Assembly: GCA_900544985.1 (NCBI GenBank)
Contig: UQXK01000032.1
Location: 1 to 20,834 of the forward strand
Origin: an uncultured Eubacteriales bacterium
GTDB lineage: Bacteria; Bacillota; Clostridia; Oscillospirales; CAG-272
Direction: 5' to 3'
Length of the DNA: 20,834 bases
Positions 1 through 6,717 of this stretch are shown here, piece by piece. The position numbers and the translations under genes were made by a program. Under the pieces are notes generated by a model that saw nothing but the letters and a program-made list of their open reading frames with translations, was not told the origin of the DNA and did not search any database. Each line of letters starts with the position of its first letter. The stretch's first letter is position 1.

Positions 1-120
1 AAACCCCGACACAAGAAACTTTTCGGGAAAAGTTTCTTGGAACTTTAAAAGCTTTGCCCAAATAAACGGGTATTTTTGAGCAAAGTTCTTTGGCTTACCT
101 TTCTTAGGGGGAAAGGTAAG
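1..120. repeat. Array of three inverted repeats downstream of proS
   Basis: Three hairpin-forming inverted repeats lie in a row. The first has 13-nt perfect arms (12-24 and 27-39) around GG. The second has 6-nt arms CTTTGC (52-57) and GCAAAG (80-85) with a weaker AT-rich inner pairing. The third has 10-nt perfect arms CTTACCTTTC (94-103) and GAAAGGTAAG (111-120), ending directly against the proS stop codon. A short palindrome CAAAGTTCTTTG lies at 81-92. None is followed by a T-run on the minus strand, so this is not a classical intrinsic terminator, although it occupies the place where proS transcription should end. The AAACCCC start (2-7 region) and the CTTTTC/GAAAAG core recur at the right end of the window, which suggests a dispersed intergenic repeat family. 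The family assignment is inference. Confidence 0.6.
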
Positions 121-1842
121 TTATACTCTGTATTTTTCAAGCTCTGATTTTACAAGCTCCGCTATCTTCTCCGTTGCGTCGGAAAGCTCGAAATCCGCTT
201 TAAAGCTCTTGTCTCTGAACGAAACCTCCGCAACGCCGCGCTCTACCGTTTTCGGGCTTATTACAACTCTTATCGGAATACCGAAAAGGTCTGCGTCTGC
301 GAACATCGCGCCCGGACGTATGTTTCTGTCGTCGTAAAGGACCTCTATCCCTGCGTCCGCAAGGTCGTTATAGAGCTTCTCGGCAACGGAATTTACCTTT
401 TCGTCGTCACAGCGGAGGTTGCATATTTCAACCTGCCACGGAGCTATCGACATAGGCCAGATAGGACCGTAATCGTCATGGCTTTCCTGACAAATAGATG
501 CCGCAAGTCTGCCAACGCCTATACCGTAGCAGCCCATTATCGGATATTTCGCAACGCCGTCCGCGTCAAGATATGTCATATCCATGGATTTTGTATATTT
601 TGTTCCGAGCTGGAATATATTTCCCACCTCTATGCCGCGGCTGATAGTGAGTATCGGCTTGCCGCAAGAGGGACATATAGCTCCCGCATAAGTTTTTGCG
701 ACATCGACATAATCGACTTTTCCGAAATCGCGGGCTATATTGAATCCCGTAAAGTGATAATCTTTTTCGTTCGCACCGCAAACAAGGCTCTCTATTCCGC
801 GAAGAGAAGAGTCGAATATAAGCGTTGTGGTGTCTTTCTGTCCCATAGGACCTATAAAGCCTGCCACAATGCCGCTTTCTTCCGTTATGACAGCAGGATG
901 AATCTCCGCTTTTATATAGTTGCGGAGTTTTGTTTCGTTGACCTCTATATCTCCGCGTACAAAAACGATAACATAAGAATCGTCTTCGTTTCTCTGATAT
1001 ACAACCGCTTTGCAAAGCTTCTTTTCATCGACGGTAAGGAATTTTGAAATCTCTTCTATGGTGCAGGCATCGGGAGTATGGACCTTTTTGAGCTCTTCTG
1101 TGCTTCCATTTTCGTTTTCGACGATACAATCCGCCGCTTCCATATTCGCTCTGTAACCGCATTCCGGACAAATTACAAGCGTATCTTCTCCTATTTCCGT
1201 AAGAAGCATAAATTCATGAGATACGCTTCCGCCCATCATACCGGAGTCTGATTTTACGGCGATGACATTCTTCGCGCCGACTCTCTTGAAAATGCGCTCA
1301 TATGCGTGATAGCAACGGTCGTAATAAGCTTCGAGATCTTCCATAGATGTATGGAAAGAATACGCGTCCTTCATCGTAAATTCGCGCACTCTTATAAGAC
1401 CGCCGCGCGCACGGGGTTCATCGCGGAACTTTGTCTGTATCTGATATATCATGAACGGAAAATCGGCGTAAGATTTAGCCGTATCGCGTGCAAGCTGCAC
1501 CGCCGCCTCTTCGTGTGTCATACCGAGCACCATATTGTTTCCGCTTCTGTCTTTGAAGCGCGCCATTTCGCTTCCTATGCTCGTATATCTTCCCGATTCT
1601 TCCCAGATAGTGGACGGCATTACGACAGGAAACATTACTTCCTGACCGTCTATTCTGTCCATTTCCTCTCTCATAATATTTTCGATCTTTTTCGTAATGC
1701 GCTTTGTCGGCATGAAAAGAGAGTATATTCCGTTGCTCATATATTTCATGTAACCGCCGCGCATCATGAGCGCATGGCTCGCTATCGAACAATCCTTCGG
1801 AGCCTCTTTAAAGCGCTCTCCGAGCAGTTTGCTTACTTTCAT
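121..1842 (-). CDS. proS: Proline--tRNA ligase, bacterial type with editing insertion
   Basis: This class II aminoacyl-tRNA synthetase charges tRNA-Pro with proline in the cytoplasm. The 573 residues match the usual length of the long bacterial form. Class II motif 1 lies near residues 65-90, motif 2 begins at FRDE (139-142) and continues to the REFTMKDAYSFH segment near 153-164, and motif 3 carries GIGVGR at 440-445. The region of about 230-390 between motifs 2 and 3 is the INS domain, which in this family hydrolyses mischarged Ala-tRNA-Pro; it contains the VCGANEKDYHFTG stretch typical of that domain. The C-terminal part is the anticodon-binding domain. The ATG at 1842 has AGGAG nine bases upstream. 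The gene has its own promoter and a leader of only about 40 nt, too short for a T-box. It is the last gene before the left-end repeats. Confidence 0.97.
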   Translation of the reverse strand: MKVSKLLGERFKEAPKDCSIASHALMMRGGYMKYMSNGIYSLFMPTKRITKKIENIMREEMDRIDGQEVMFPVVMPSTIWEESGRYTSIGSEMARFKDRSGNNMVLGMTHEEAAVQLARDTAKSYADFPFMIYQIQTKFRDEPRARGGLIRVREFTMKDAYSFHTSMEDLEAYYDRCYHAYERIFKRVGAKNVIAVKSDSGMMGGSVSHEFMLLTEIGEDTLVICPECGYRANMEAADCIVENENGSTEELKKVHTPDACTIEEISKFLTVDEKKLCKAVVYQRNEDDSYVIVFVRGDIEVNETKLRNYIKAEIHPAVITEESGIVAGFIGPMGQKDTTTLIFDSSLRGIESLVCGANEKDYHFTGFNIARDFGKVDYVDVAKTYAGAICPSCGKPILTISRGIEVGNIFQLGTKYTKSMDMTYLDADGVAKYPIMGCYGIGVGRLAASICQESHDDYGPIWPMSIAPWQVEICNLRCDDEKVNSVAEKLYNDLADAGIEVLYDDRNIRPGAMFADADLFGIPIRVVISPKTVERGVAEVSFRDKSFKADFELSDATEKIAELVKSELEKYRV

Positions 1843-1888
1843 AATCCGTTTCTCCTAAATAACAACAAAAATGTATAATATTTAAATA

Positions 1889-1917
1889 ATAATAACATTA
1901 TTTATCTTTTATGTCAA
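1889..1917 (-). promoter_or_regulatory. Sigma-A-type promoter of proS
   Basis: On the minus strand a TTGACA -35 box (1917-1912) is followed after exactly 17 nt by TATTAT (1894-1889), a five-of-six match to the -10 consensus. The predicted start near 1882 gives a leader of about 40 nt. It lies just downstream of an intrinsic terminator, so proS appears insulated from rpsT transcription. Confidence 0.8.
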
Positions 1918-1930
1918 CACGAATAAAAAC

Positions 1931-1954
1931 AAAAAAGTGTGCAGTGCACACTTT
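1931..1954 (-). terminator. Intrinsic terminator upstream of proS
   Basis: On the minus strand, perfect 9-nt arms AAAGTGTGC and GCACACTTT (1954-1946 and 1942-1934) enclose a 3-nt loop. The last T residues of the stem run into further Ts, then G and five more Ts. This is a classical Rho-independent terminator. It lies about 80 nt beyond the rpsT terminator, so it is either a back-up or ends a separate short transcript. Confidence 0.85.
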
Positions 1955-2023
1955 CCCTGTCTCTCGCATATATAAGCTTTTTCTTACGATAAAAGCAAAA
2001 ACGGCGAGATCAAAATGATAGGG
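1955..2023 (-). other. Possible small structured RNA between two terminators
   Basis: Between the rpsT terminator and the second terminator, three nested complementary segments can pair: CCCT/AGGG (2023-2020 with 1958-1955, minus-strand sense), TCTCGC/GCGAGA (2009-2004 with 1967-1962) and GCTTTT/AAAAGC (1996-1991 with 1981-1976). The terminator stem begins immediately after. This could be a small RNA or a structured 3' extension of the rpsT transcript. I see no strong promoter for it and recognise no RNA family. The stems are short and could be chance. Confidence 0.25.
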
Positions 2024-2035
2024 TTTCCATGGAAC

Positions 2036-2065
2036 AAAAAAAGCATTCGGTGAGATGAATGCTTT
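2036..2065 (-). terminator. Intrinsic terminator of rpsT
   Basis: On the minus strand, perfect 9-nt arms AAAGCATTC (2065-2057) and GAATGCTTT (2048-2040) enclose an 8-nt loop. The stem's terminal Ts continue to make seven in a row. It starts 18 nt after the rpsT stop codon. Confidence 0.92.
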
Positions 2066-2083
2066 CTGTTTTTTATAACTCGG

Positions 2084-2350
2084 TTACGCTTTCGCGCTGT
2101 TGAGCATTTTTGTGAATCTGCTCTTTTTTCTTGCGGCATTGTTCTTATGGATAATACCGTGAGAAACAGCCTGGTCGATTTTCTTAACAGCGTCCTTGTA
2201 TGTTGTTTCCGCAAGCTCCATGTTGCCGGATGCAACAGCATTTTCATACTTCTTCATAGAAGTTTTGAGAGCTGATTTGAGAGCCTTGTTCTGAGCAGCC
2301 TTTGTCTGGGCAACTTTAACACGCTTTTTTGCAGATTTTATATTCGGCAT
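2084..2350 (-). CDS. rpsT: Small ribosomal subunit protein bS20
   Basis: bS20 binds 16S rRNA early in assembly of the 30S subunit. The 88-residue protein has the family's normal length. It is very rich in lysine and alanine and opens with the characteristic MPNIKSAKKRVK segment, followed by long helices. The ATG at 2350 follows AAAGGAGG with a 10-nt spacer, slightly longer than usual. The gene is preceded by its own promoter and an approximately 80-nt leader, and followed by a strong intrinsic terminator. It can therefore be expressed alone, although read-through from plsY is also possible because no terminator separates them. Confidence 0.97.
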   Translation of the reverse strand: MPNIKSAKKRVKVAQTKAAQNKALKSALKTSMKKYENAVASGNMELAETTYKDAVKKIDQAVSHGIIHKNNAARKKSRFTKMLNSAKA

Positions 2351-2432
2351 GTCTTCAATACCTCCTTTATCCTTGATCGGAAGCTACGTTCATCATGAGA
2401 GGGTGACAAACTTTACCTCTTATCGCAATTAC
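2351..2432 (-). promoter_or_regulatory. Leader of rpsT mRNA
   Basis: From the predicted transcription start near 2432 to the rpsT ATG there are about 80 nt, longer than the other leaders in this window. A stem AGAGG/CCTCT can form around a 13-nt loop in its first half. Ribosomal protein leaders are often autoregulatory, but I recognise no known leader family here, so a regulatory role is inference. Confidence 0.3.
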
Positions 2433-2438
2433 TTAACT

Positions 2439-2467
2439 ATAATACCACTTATAGAACAAAAAAGCAA
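2439..2467 (-). promoter_or_regulatory. Promoter of rpsT with extended -10
   Basis: On the minus strand TTGCTT (2467-2462) is followed after 17 nt by TATTAT (2444-2439). TGG directly before the -10 box makes an extended -10 element that can compensate for the weaker -35. The -35 box starts only 14 nt beyond the plsY stop codon. Confidence 0.7.
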
Positions 2468-2480
2468 TACTTTTTCGAAT

Positions 2481-3158
2481 TTATTTTAATTTTTGCGGTT
2501 TATTTTTTCCGAATTTCGATTCCGTGCCGTTAAACAGGCGCACAATATTTTTTCTGTGCAAGAATATTATAAATAAAGCGATAAGCACGGAAAATATCGT
2601 CTTTATCGGCATCGGCACCGAATATGCAAAAAGTTTGAAATTCAATATCGGAAAAAGTATCGCAGCTATGATCGAACCGAGAGAGACATACTTTGTAAAG
2701 AGAACGATAAGTATGAAAACGGCGATACATATCAAAAATACAAGCGGATTAAGTATAAGAACGGCAGCCGCTGTAACGACGACTCCCTTTCCGCCCTTGA
2801 ATTTAAAGAATACGGGATAAGCATGCCCTAAAATGCAGAAGAACGCCGCAATATAAGCAAATTCGTCCCCCGGCATTATAAGAAGGGCAAGAAACGTTGA
2901 TATCGCAGATTTGAGAAAATCTCCGAGAAAAGTGAGCGCCGCGGCTCCCTTTCCGTGTACGCGGAGCATATTTGTGGCACCGGCGTTTCCGCTTCCGTGG
3001 GTTCTCACATCGTCTTTATATCCGTTCTTCGATATAATAACGGCAAAATTTATGCTTCCGAGAAGATATGGGATTATGACGCATACGATTATTCCCACTA
3101 TGCAAAAGACGGCGTTAAAAGAATTGCCTACAAGACCGTTTTTCACTAAATTTTCCAT
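2481..3158 (-). CDS. plsY: Acyl-phosphate:glycerol-3-phosphate acyltransferase
   Basis: PlsY is an integral membrane enzyme that transfers an acyl chain from acyl phosphate, made by PlsX, to glycerol 3-phosphate, giving lysophosphatidic acid. The 225 residues include several hydrophobic segments and the family's conserved loops: LLGSINFA near 32-39, GSGNAGATNMLR at 55-66, GHAYP at 111-115 and the glycine-rich KGGKGV at 121-126. The N-terminus is slightly extended before the first membrane segment. The ATG at 3158 is supported by GGAGG seven bases upstream and lies 13 nt after der. In many Bacillota der-plsY is followed by gpsA; here rpsT follows instead. PlsX, its upstream partner, is encoded about 16 kb away in the same orientation. 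Confidence 0.95.
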   Translation of the reverse strand: MENLVKNGLVGNSFNAVFCIVGIIVCVIIPYLLGSINFAVIISKNGYKDDVRTHGSGNAGATNMLRVHGKGAAALTFLGDFLKSAISTFLALLIMPGDEFAYIAAFFCILGHAYPVFFKFKGGKGVVVTAAAVLILNPLVFLICIAVFILIVLFTKYVSLGSIIAAILFPILNFKLFAYSVPMPIKTIFSVLIALFIIFLHRKNIVRLFNGTESKFGKNKPQKLK

Positions 3159-3171
3159 TCAGATACCTCCG

Positions 3172-4500
3172 TTAAACCTCATCATCGCCTTTTTGTCTTA
3201 TCACAAAGCGAATCGGCGTACCGTTAAATCCGAATGCCTCGCGTATCTTGTTCTCTATATATCTCTGATAAGAAAAATGGAAAAGCTCCGCGCTGTTTAC
3301 AAATATGACGAATGTCGGAGGATTCACACCGGACTGTGTCATATAATAAATTTTGAGTCTCTTGCCCTTGTCCGTAGGCGGCTGTACACGCGTTTGCGCG
3401 TCCGCGAGAACATCGTTGAGCATTCCCGTCGTGATCCTTCTTGAATTTTCGGAAGACACCGCGACCGCGAGTTCGAATATTCTGTCCACTCTCTGCCCCG
3501 TTTTCGCGGAAACAAAAACAATGGGAGCATATGTCATATAAGAAAGCGCTTTATAAATATCGTCCGTGAATTTTTTCACCGTGGAATTGTCTTTTTCCAC
3601 GATATCCCATTTGTTTACGACGATTATAGACGCCTTTCCCGCTTCGTGGGCAATGCCTGCGATCTTTTCGTCCTGCTCTGTTATGCCCTCTGTTCCGTCT
3701 ATCATTATAAGGCACACATCGGCGCGTTCCGCGGCTTCTCTTGCGCGAAGCACGCTGTACTTCTCTATCTTGTCTATTACCTTGCTCTTACGGCGTATGC
3801 CCGCCGTATCGATTATAGTGAATTTACCGTACTTATTCTCGACAAAATTGTCTATCGCGTCTCTCGTCGTGCCCGCCATGTCGGAGACTATCATGCGCTC
3901 TTCGCCGAGAATATTATTGACAAGAGAGCTTTTTCCCGCATTCGGTTTGCCCATGACGGCAATTTTTATGCTCTCGTTATCCTCTTCCTCTTCTTCCTTT
4001 ACGGGAGATTTTTCAAGTATGCTGTCGAGTATATCTCCCGTTCCCGTTCCGTGAACGGAGGAAACGGCTATCGGGTCGCCGAGCCCCAGCTCGTAAAACT
4101 CATAGAAACCGAGGGGCGGTTCGCCTATCGAATCTATTTTATTTACAGCAAGAATTATCGGTTTCTTGCTTCTTTGGAGCATATGCGCTATCTCTTTGTC
4201 GTCTGCGGTAACGCCCGCGTTTATATCGCAAAGGAATACGATAACATCCGCAGTCTCTATTGCGATCTGCGCCTGCAATCTCATCTTTTGAAGAAGAGTA
4301 TTGTCCGTTTTCGGCTCTATACCGCCCGTGTCGATAAGAACTATCGGCTTGCCGTTCCAATCTGTTTCATAATATACGCGGTCGCGCGTAACTCCGGGAG
4401 AATCGTCCACGATGGAAACTCTCGTTCCGGCTATTTTGTTGAATAGCGTGCTCTTTCCGACATTCGGACGCCCGACTATCGCTGCAACAGTTTTTGCCAT
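3172..4500 (-). CDS. der: Ribosome biogenesis GTPase Der (EngA)
   Basis: Der is an essential tandem GTPase needed for late assembly of the 50S ribosomal subunit. The first G domain shows GRPNVGKS at 10-17, DTGG at 57-60 and NKID at 120-123. An acidic linker around 169-174 leads to the second G domain with GKPNAGKS at 184-191, DTAGIRRK at 231-238 and NKWD at 296-299. The last roughly 90 residues form the KH-like domain. The length, 442, is typical. It lies between the DUF512 radical SAM gene (41-nt gap) and plsY (13-nt gap), an arrangement seen in other Clostridia. Upstream is a purine-rich AAAGGA sequence with an A-rich spacer before the ATG. Confidence 0.97.
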   Translation of the reverse strand: MAKTVAAIVGRPNVGKSTLFNKIAGTRVSIVDDSPGVTRDRVYYETDWNGKPIVLIDTGGIEPKTDNTLLQKMRLQAQIAIETADVIVFLCDINAGVTADDKEIAHMLQRSKKPIILAVNKIDSIGEPPLGFYEFYELGLGDPIAVSSVHGTGTGDILDSILEKSPVKEEEEEDNESIKIAVMGKPNAGKSSLVNNILGEERMIVSDMAGTTRDAIDNFVENKYGKFTIIDTAGIRRKSKVIDKIEKYSVLRAREAAERADVCLIMIDGTEGITEQDEKIAGIAHEAGKASIIVVNKWDIVEKDNSTVKKFTDDIYKALSYMTYAPIVFVSAKTGQRVDRIFELAVAVSSENSRRITTGMLNDVLADAQTRVQPPTDKGKRLKIYYMTQSGVNPPTFVIFVNSAELFHFSYQRYIENKIREAFGFNGTPIRFVIRQKGDDEV

Positions 4501-4541
4501 TTTTTATTTTTCCTTTCCAAAAATAATTTCGGGAAGCTTGT

Positions 4542-5837
4542 TTATTCTATGATCTTAGAGAGAAAATCATATCCGTCGTTTTCGCAAAGCGTTATTTTTA
4601 CGTTTAAAGCCTCTTCAAGCTCGTGAACGCTCATACCGCAAAGGAAAAGCTCCGCGTCGTAACGAAGCATATTGACGGGAAGAAGAAGATTTCCGTACAA
4701 TTCTTTTCCGGAAAGCTGCTCTTTTAAATCCTTGCCCGTTATAAGCCCCGCGACGGTGACATTTTCTCCGAAGAAATTATTTATTATTTTATATACGTTT
4801 ATTTTTATATTCGGGAATTTCGCCATTATCTTTTCCGCGCATTCCGATATAAAAGAATACGCCGCAACGCCCGTCGCTATCGAGATATTTTTTTCTCTTC
4901 CGTCGCCGTCTTCGTCTTCAAGCGCCGCGTCAAGCTCTTCTCCCATAGAGGGTATCATTCCCACGCCGTTTTCTATCTGTTTAAACCCTTCGTAGTAGTC
5001 GCCGCAAGGAAGCGGAATCCCTGCTTCTATATACATCTCGTCTCCGCAGAAAAAAATCGAAGAGCCGAGGGATTTTTTACAGGCGGCGGCAAAGCCTTCT
5101 ACCATGGATATGACTTTTGCCGTTTCTTCCTTTGTAAAGGGAGTAAGGGGATAAAGTCCGTCGCGAAACTTTGTAAGTCCCGCAGGAACGATGGAAACGC
5201 TCGAAACATTAGGGTAAAGGCACGCAAGGTCGTGCATCGTTTTTTCAAGCGCCGCGCCGTCGTTTACGCCTTTGCAAAGAACTATCTGCGCATTTATCTG
5301 TATACCCGCATCGGCAAGCTTCTTTATATAAGAAAGCACTTCTCCCGAACGAGGATTTTTAAGCATTTTTACACGAAGCTCGGGATCTGTCGTATGGACC
5401 GAAATATTTATGGGCGACATACGCATCTTTATAATTCTGTCTATATCCTCTTCGTTCATATTCGTAAGAGTGATATAATTTCCCTGCAAAAACGAAAGCC
5501 TGCTGTCGTCATCCTTGAAATAGAGCGTGTCGCGCATTCCCTTAGGGAGCTGATCTATAAAACAAAATATGCATTTATTGCGGCATGAATGCTTATTATC
5601 CATGAGGAACGTTTCAAAATCAAGCCCGAGGTCGTCATACTCTCCCTTTTTTATCGAAAAAGAGAGTTCTTCTCCGTTCCTGTTTACAAGAACGGACAGC
5701 TTTTTTTCACAAATATAGTATCTGTAATCAAGAACGTCCTTTATTATGTTGCCGTTTATGGAGATTATTTCGTCTCCGCATTTTATACCGGCTTTTTCCG
5801 CGGGAGAAAAACGTTCAATATCCTTGATACGCACCAT
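4542..5837 (-). CDS. DUF512 protein: PDZ-like plus radical SAM-type domains
   Basis: The 431-residue protein starts with a PDZ-like domain (about 1-65, with SPAEKAGIKCGDEIISING). C85, C89 and C92 form a CxxxCxxC motif, the [4Fe-4S] ligand pattern of radical SAM enzymes. A radical SAM-like core follows, including GNYITLTN, INISVHTT and a GVNDG segment. The C-terminal half is the DUF512 domain. The reaction and substrate are not known to me. The family is commonly encoded beside der in Clostridia, which hints at a link with ribosome or RNA metabolism, but that is inference. The ATG at 5837 follows AGGGG with an 8-nt spacer. It lies between rpmF (78-nt gap containing a hairpin) and der, with no promoter visible, so it is probably expressed from the yceD promoter. 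Confidence 0.88.
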   Translation of the reverse strand: MVRIKDIERFSPAEKAGIKCGDEIISINGNIIKDVLDYRYYICEKKLSVLVNRNGEELSFSIKKGEYDDLGLDFETFLMDNKHSCRNKCIFCFIDQLPKGMRDTLYFKDDDSRLSFLQGNYITLTNMNEEDIDRIIKMRMSPINISVHTTDPELRVKMLKNPRSGEVLSYIKKLADAGIQINAQIVLCKGVNDGAALEKTMHDLACLYPNVSSVSIVPAGLTKFRDGLYPLTPFTKEETAKVISMVEGFAAACKKSLGSSIFFCGDEMYIEAGIPLPCGDYYEGFKQIENGVGMIPSMGEELDAALEDEDGDGREKNISIATGVAAYSFISECAEKIMAKFPNIKINVYKIINNFFGENVTVAGLITGKDLKEQLSGKELYGNLLLPVNMLRYDAELFLCGMSVHELEEALNVKITLCENDGYDFLSKIIE

Positions 5838-5859
5838 AAAAAATACCCCTAAATGAATT

Positions 5860-5889
5860 GTAGGTATGCCCGGTTTCGAGCATACCTAC
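5860..5889 (-). other. Hairpin between rpmF and the DUF512 gene
   Basis: Perfect 10-nt arms GTAGGTATGC (5860-5869) and GCATACCTAC (5880-5889) enclose a 10-nt loop. On the minus strand the hairpin is followed by AATTCATTTAGGGG, which is not a T-run. A full intrinsic terminator is therefore unlikely; partial attenuation or protection of the 3' end of the rpmF message is possible. It starts 27 nt after the rpmF stop codon. Confidence 0.55.
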
Positions 5890-5915
5890 TCTCGTTTTTA
5901 AGCCTTTTCGCCCGA

Positions 5916-6098
5916 TTAAGCGTCCTGCTTAATGATTTCCTTGCCGTTATATGTGCCGCAAGCCTTGCACACTCTGTGAGAAAGATTGTATTCTCCGCAC
6001 TTCGGGCATTTTGTCATGCCGGGAAGATCGAGTTTCCATACATTAGAACGTCTTTTATCTCTTCTCGCTTTTGATACCTTTTTCTTCGGTACTGCCAT
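5916..6098 (-). CDS. rpmF: Large ribosomal subunit protein bL32
   Basis: bL32 is a small 50S subunit protein. The 60 residues begin MAVPKKKVSKARRDKRRS, the standard start of the family, and contain four cysteines, C31, C34, C44 and C47, as two CxxC pairs. This makes it the zinc-binding form of L32. The ATG at 6098 follows AAGGAGG with a 9-nt spacer. It lies 36 nt after yceD, the usual pairing. In many bacteria plsX follows directly; here a DUF512 gene follows and plsX lies 14 kb away. Confidence 0.98.
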   Translation of the reverse strand: MAVPKKKVSKARRDKRRSNVWKLDLPGMTKCPKCGEYNLSHRVCKACGTYNGKEIIKQDA

Positions 6099-6134
6099 GT
6101 TATAAAACCTCCTTGAACCGGTGATAACCGTTCT

Positions 6135-6641
6135 TCATTTTAGTAGTGTTTTTAATATTTCGAGTCTCGGATCAGTCGTCTTTGTAACACACCCGCATTT
6201 TCCCTCGTTAAGGTTCTTTCCGCACTTGGGGCAAAGTCCGAGACAATCTTCCCGGCAAAGCGTTTTCGACGGCATTTCAAGCATTATCTGTTCCTCAACG
6301 GGAGGAACAATATCGAGCTTTCGATCCTCAATAAAGATGTAATCGTCATTGTCATGCGAAACATTCGAGGAAGCGATGTCTTTCTTCACTTCGACATACG
6401 CTTCTTTTTCGACAGGCTCGGCACAGCGCGCGCACGGCGTGCGGTATTTTACCTTTGCCGTAGCTTCGAGCGTCATATAGCCCGCCATATTTTTAACAAA
6501 GCCCTTTACAGAAATGGGCTCTATAAATTCAATATCCCAAAGAACGGTTCTGAGTTCCCCGTCCTCTTCCGGAACATACGAAAAGTCAAAATTAAGGACA
6601 GTGACTTCTCCGTTTAAAATGGACGTCATATCCAAAACCAT
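6135..6641 (-). CDS. yceD: YceD-family (DUF177) protein
   Basis: Members of this family are encoded next to rpmF in most bacteria and have been linked to 23S rRNA accumulation and ribosome assembly. The precise activity is unclear. The 168-residue protein has a CxxC pair in the middle (TPCARCAEP) and a C-terminal cysteine cluster (CREDCLGLCPKCG, then KCGC) that probably binds zinc, as in many Bacillota versions. I chose the ATG at 6641 because GGGAGG lies six bases upstream. An in-frame ATG at 6683 is ruled out because it sits essentially at the predicted transcription start (about 6682) of the strong promoter at 6717-6689. It is the first gene of the yceD-rpmF-DUF512-der-plsY unit. Confidence 0.9.
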   Translation of the reverse strand: MVLDMTSILNGEVTVLNFDFSYVPEEDGELRTVLWDIEFIEPISVKGFVKNMAGYMTLEATAKVKYRTPCARCAEPVEKEAYVEVKKDIASSNVSHDNDDYIFIEDRKLDIVPPVEEQIMLEMPSKTLCREDCLGLCPKCGKNLNEGKCGCVTKTTDPRLEILKTLLK

Positions 6642-6688
6642 AATAGACCTCCCATGACTCCGCACGATACCAAAATACATCAATGATT

Positions 6689-6717
6689 ATTATATAGTAC
6701 AAATCTTTTTTTGTCAA
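6689..6717 (-). promoter_or_regulatory. Perfect-consensus sigma-A promoter of yceD-rpmF unit
   Basis: On the minus strand TTGACA (6717-6712) and TATAAT (6694-6689) are separated by 17 nt, an exact match to both consensus boxes and to the optimal spacing. The start is predicted near 6682, with a leader of about 40 nt. Strong constitutive transcription fits a unit that includes a ribosomal protein. Confidence 0.93.

Noticed and set aside
94..120. Hairpin directly after proS as an intrinsic terminator
   Set aside because: The stem is perfect but no T-run follows on the minus strand, so I list it only as part of the repeat array.
1843..2035. T-box or other known riboswitch upstream of proS
   Set aside because: No T-box sequence (AGGGTGG-type) is present, and the proS promoter lies downstream of the terminator, so a terminator-controlled riboswitch does not fit.
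1984..2247. 87-codon minus-strand frame overlapping the end of rpsT
   Set aside because: It is out of frame with rpsT, runs through the rpsT terminator and has no recognisable domain.
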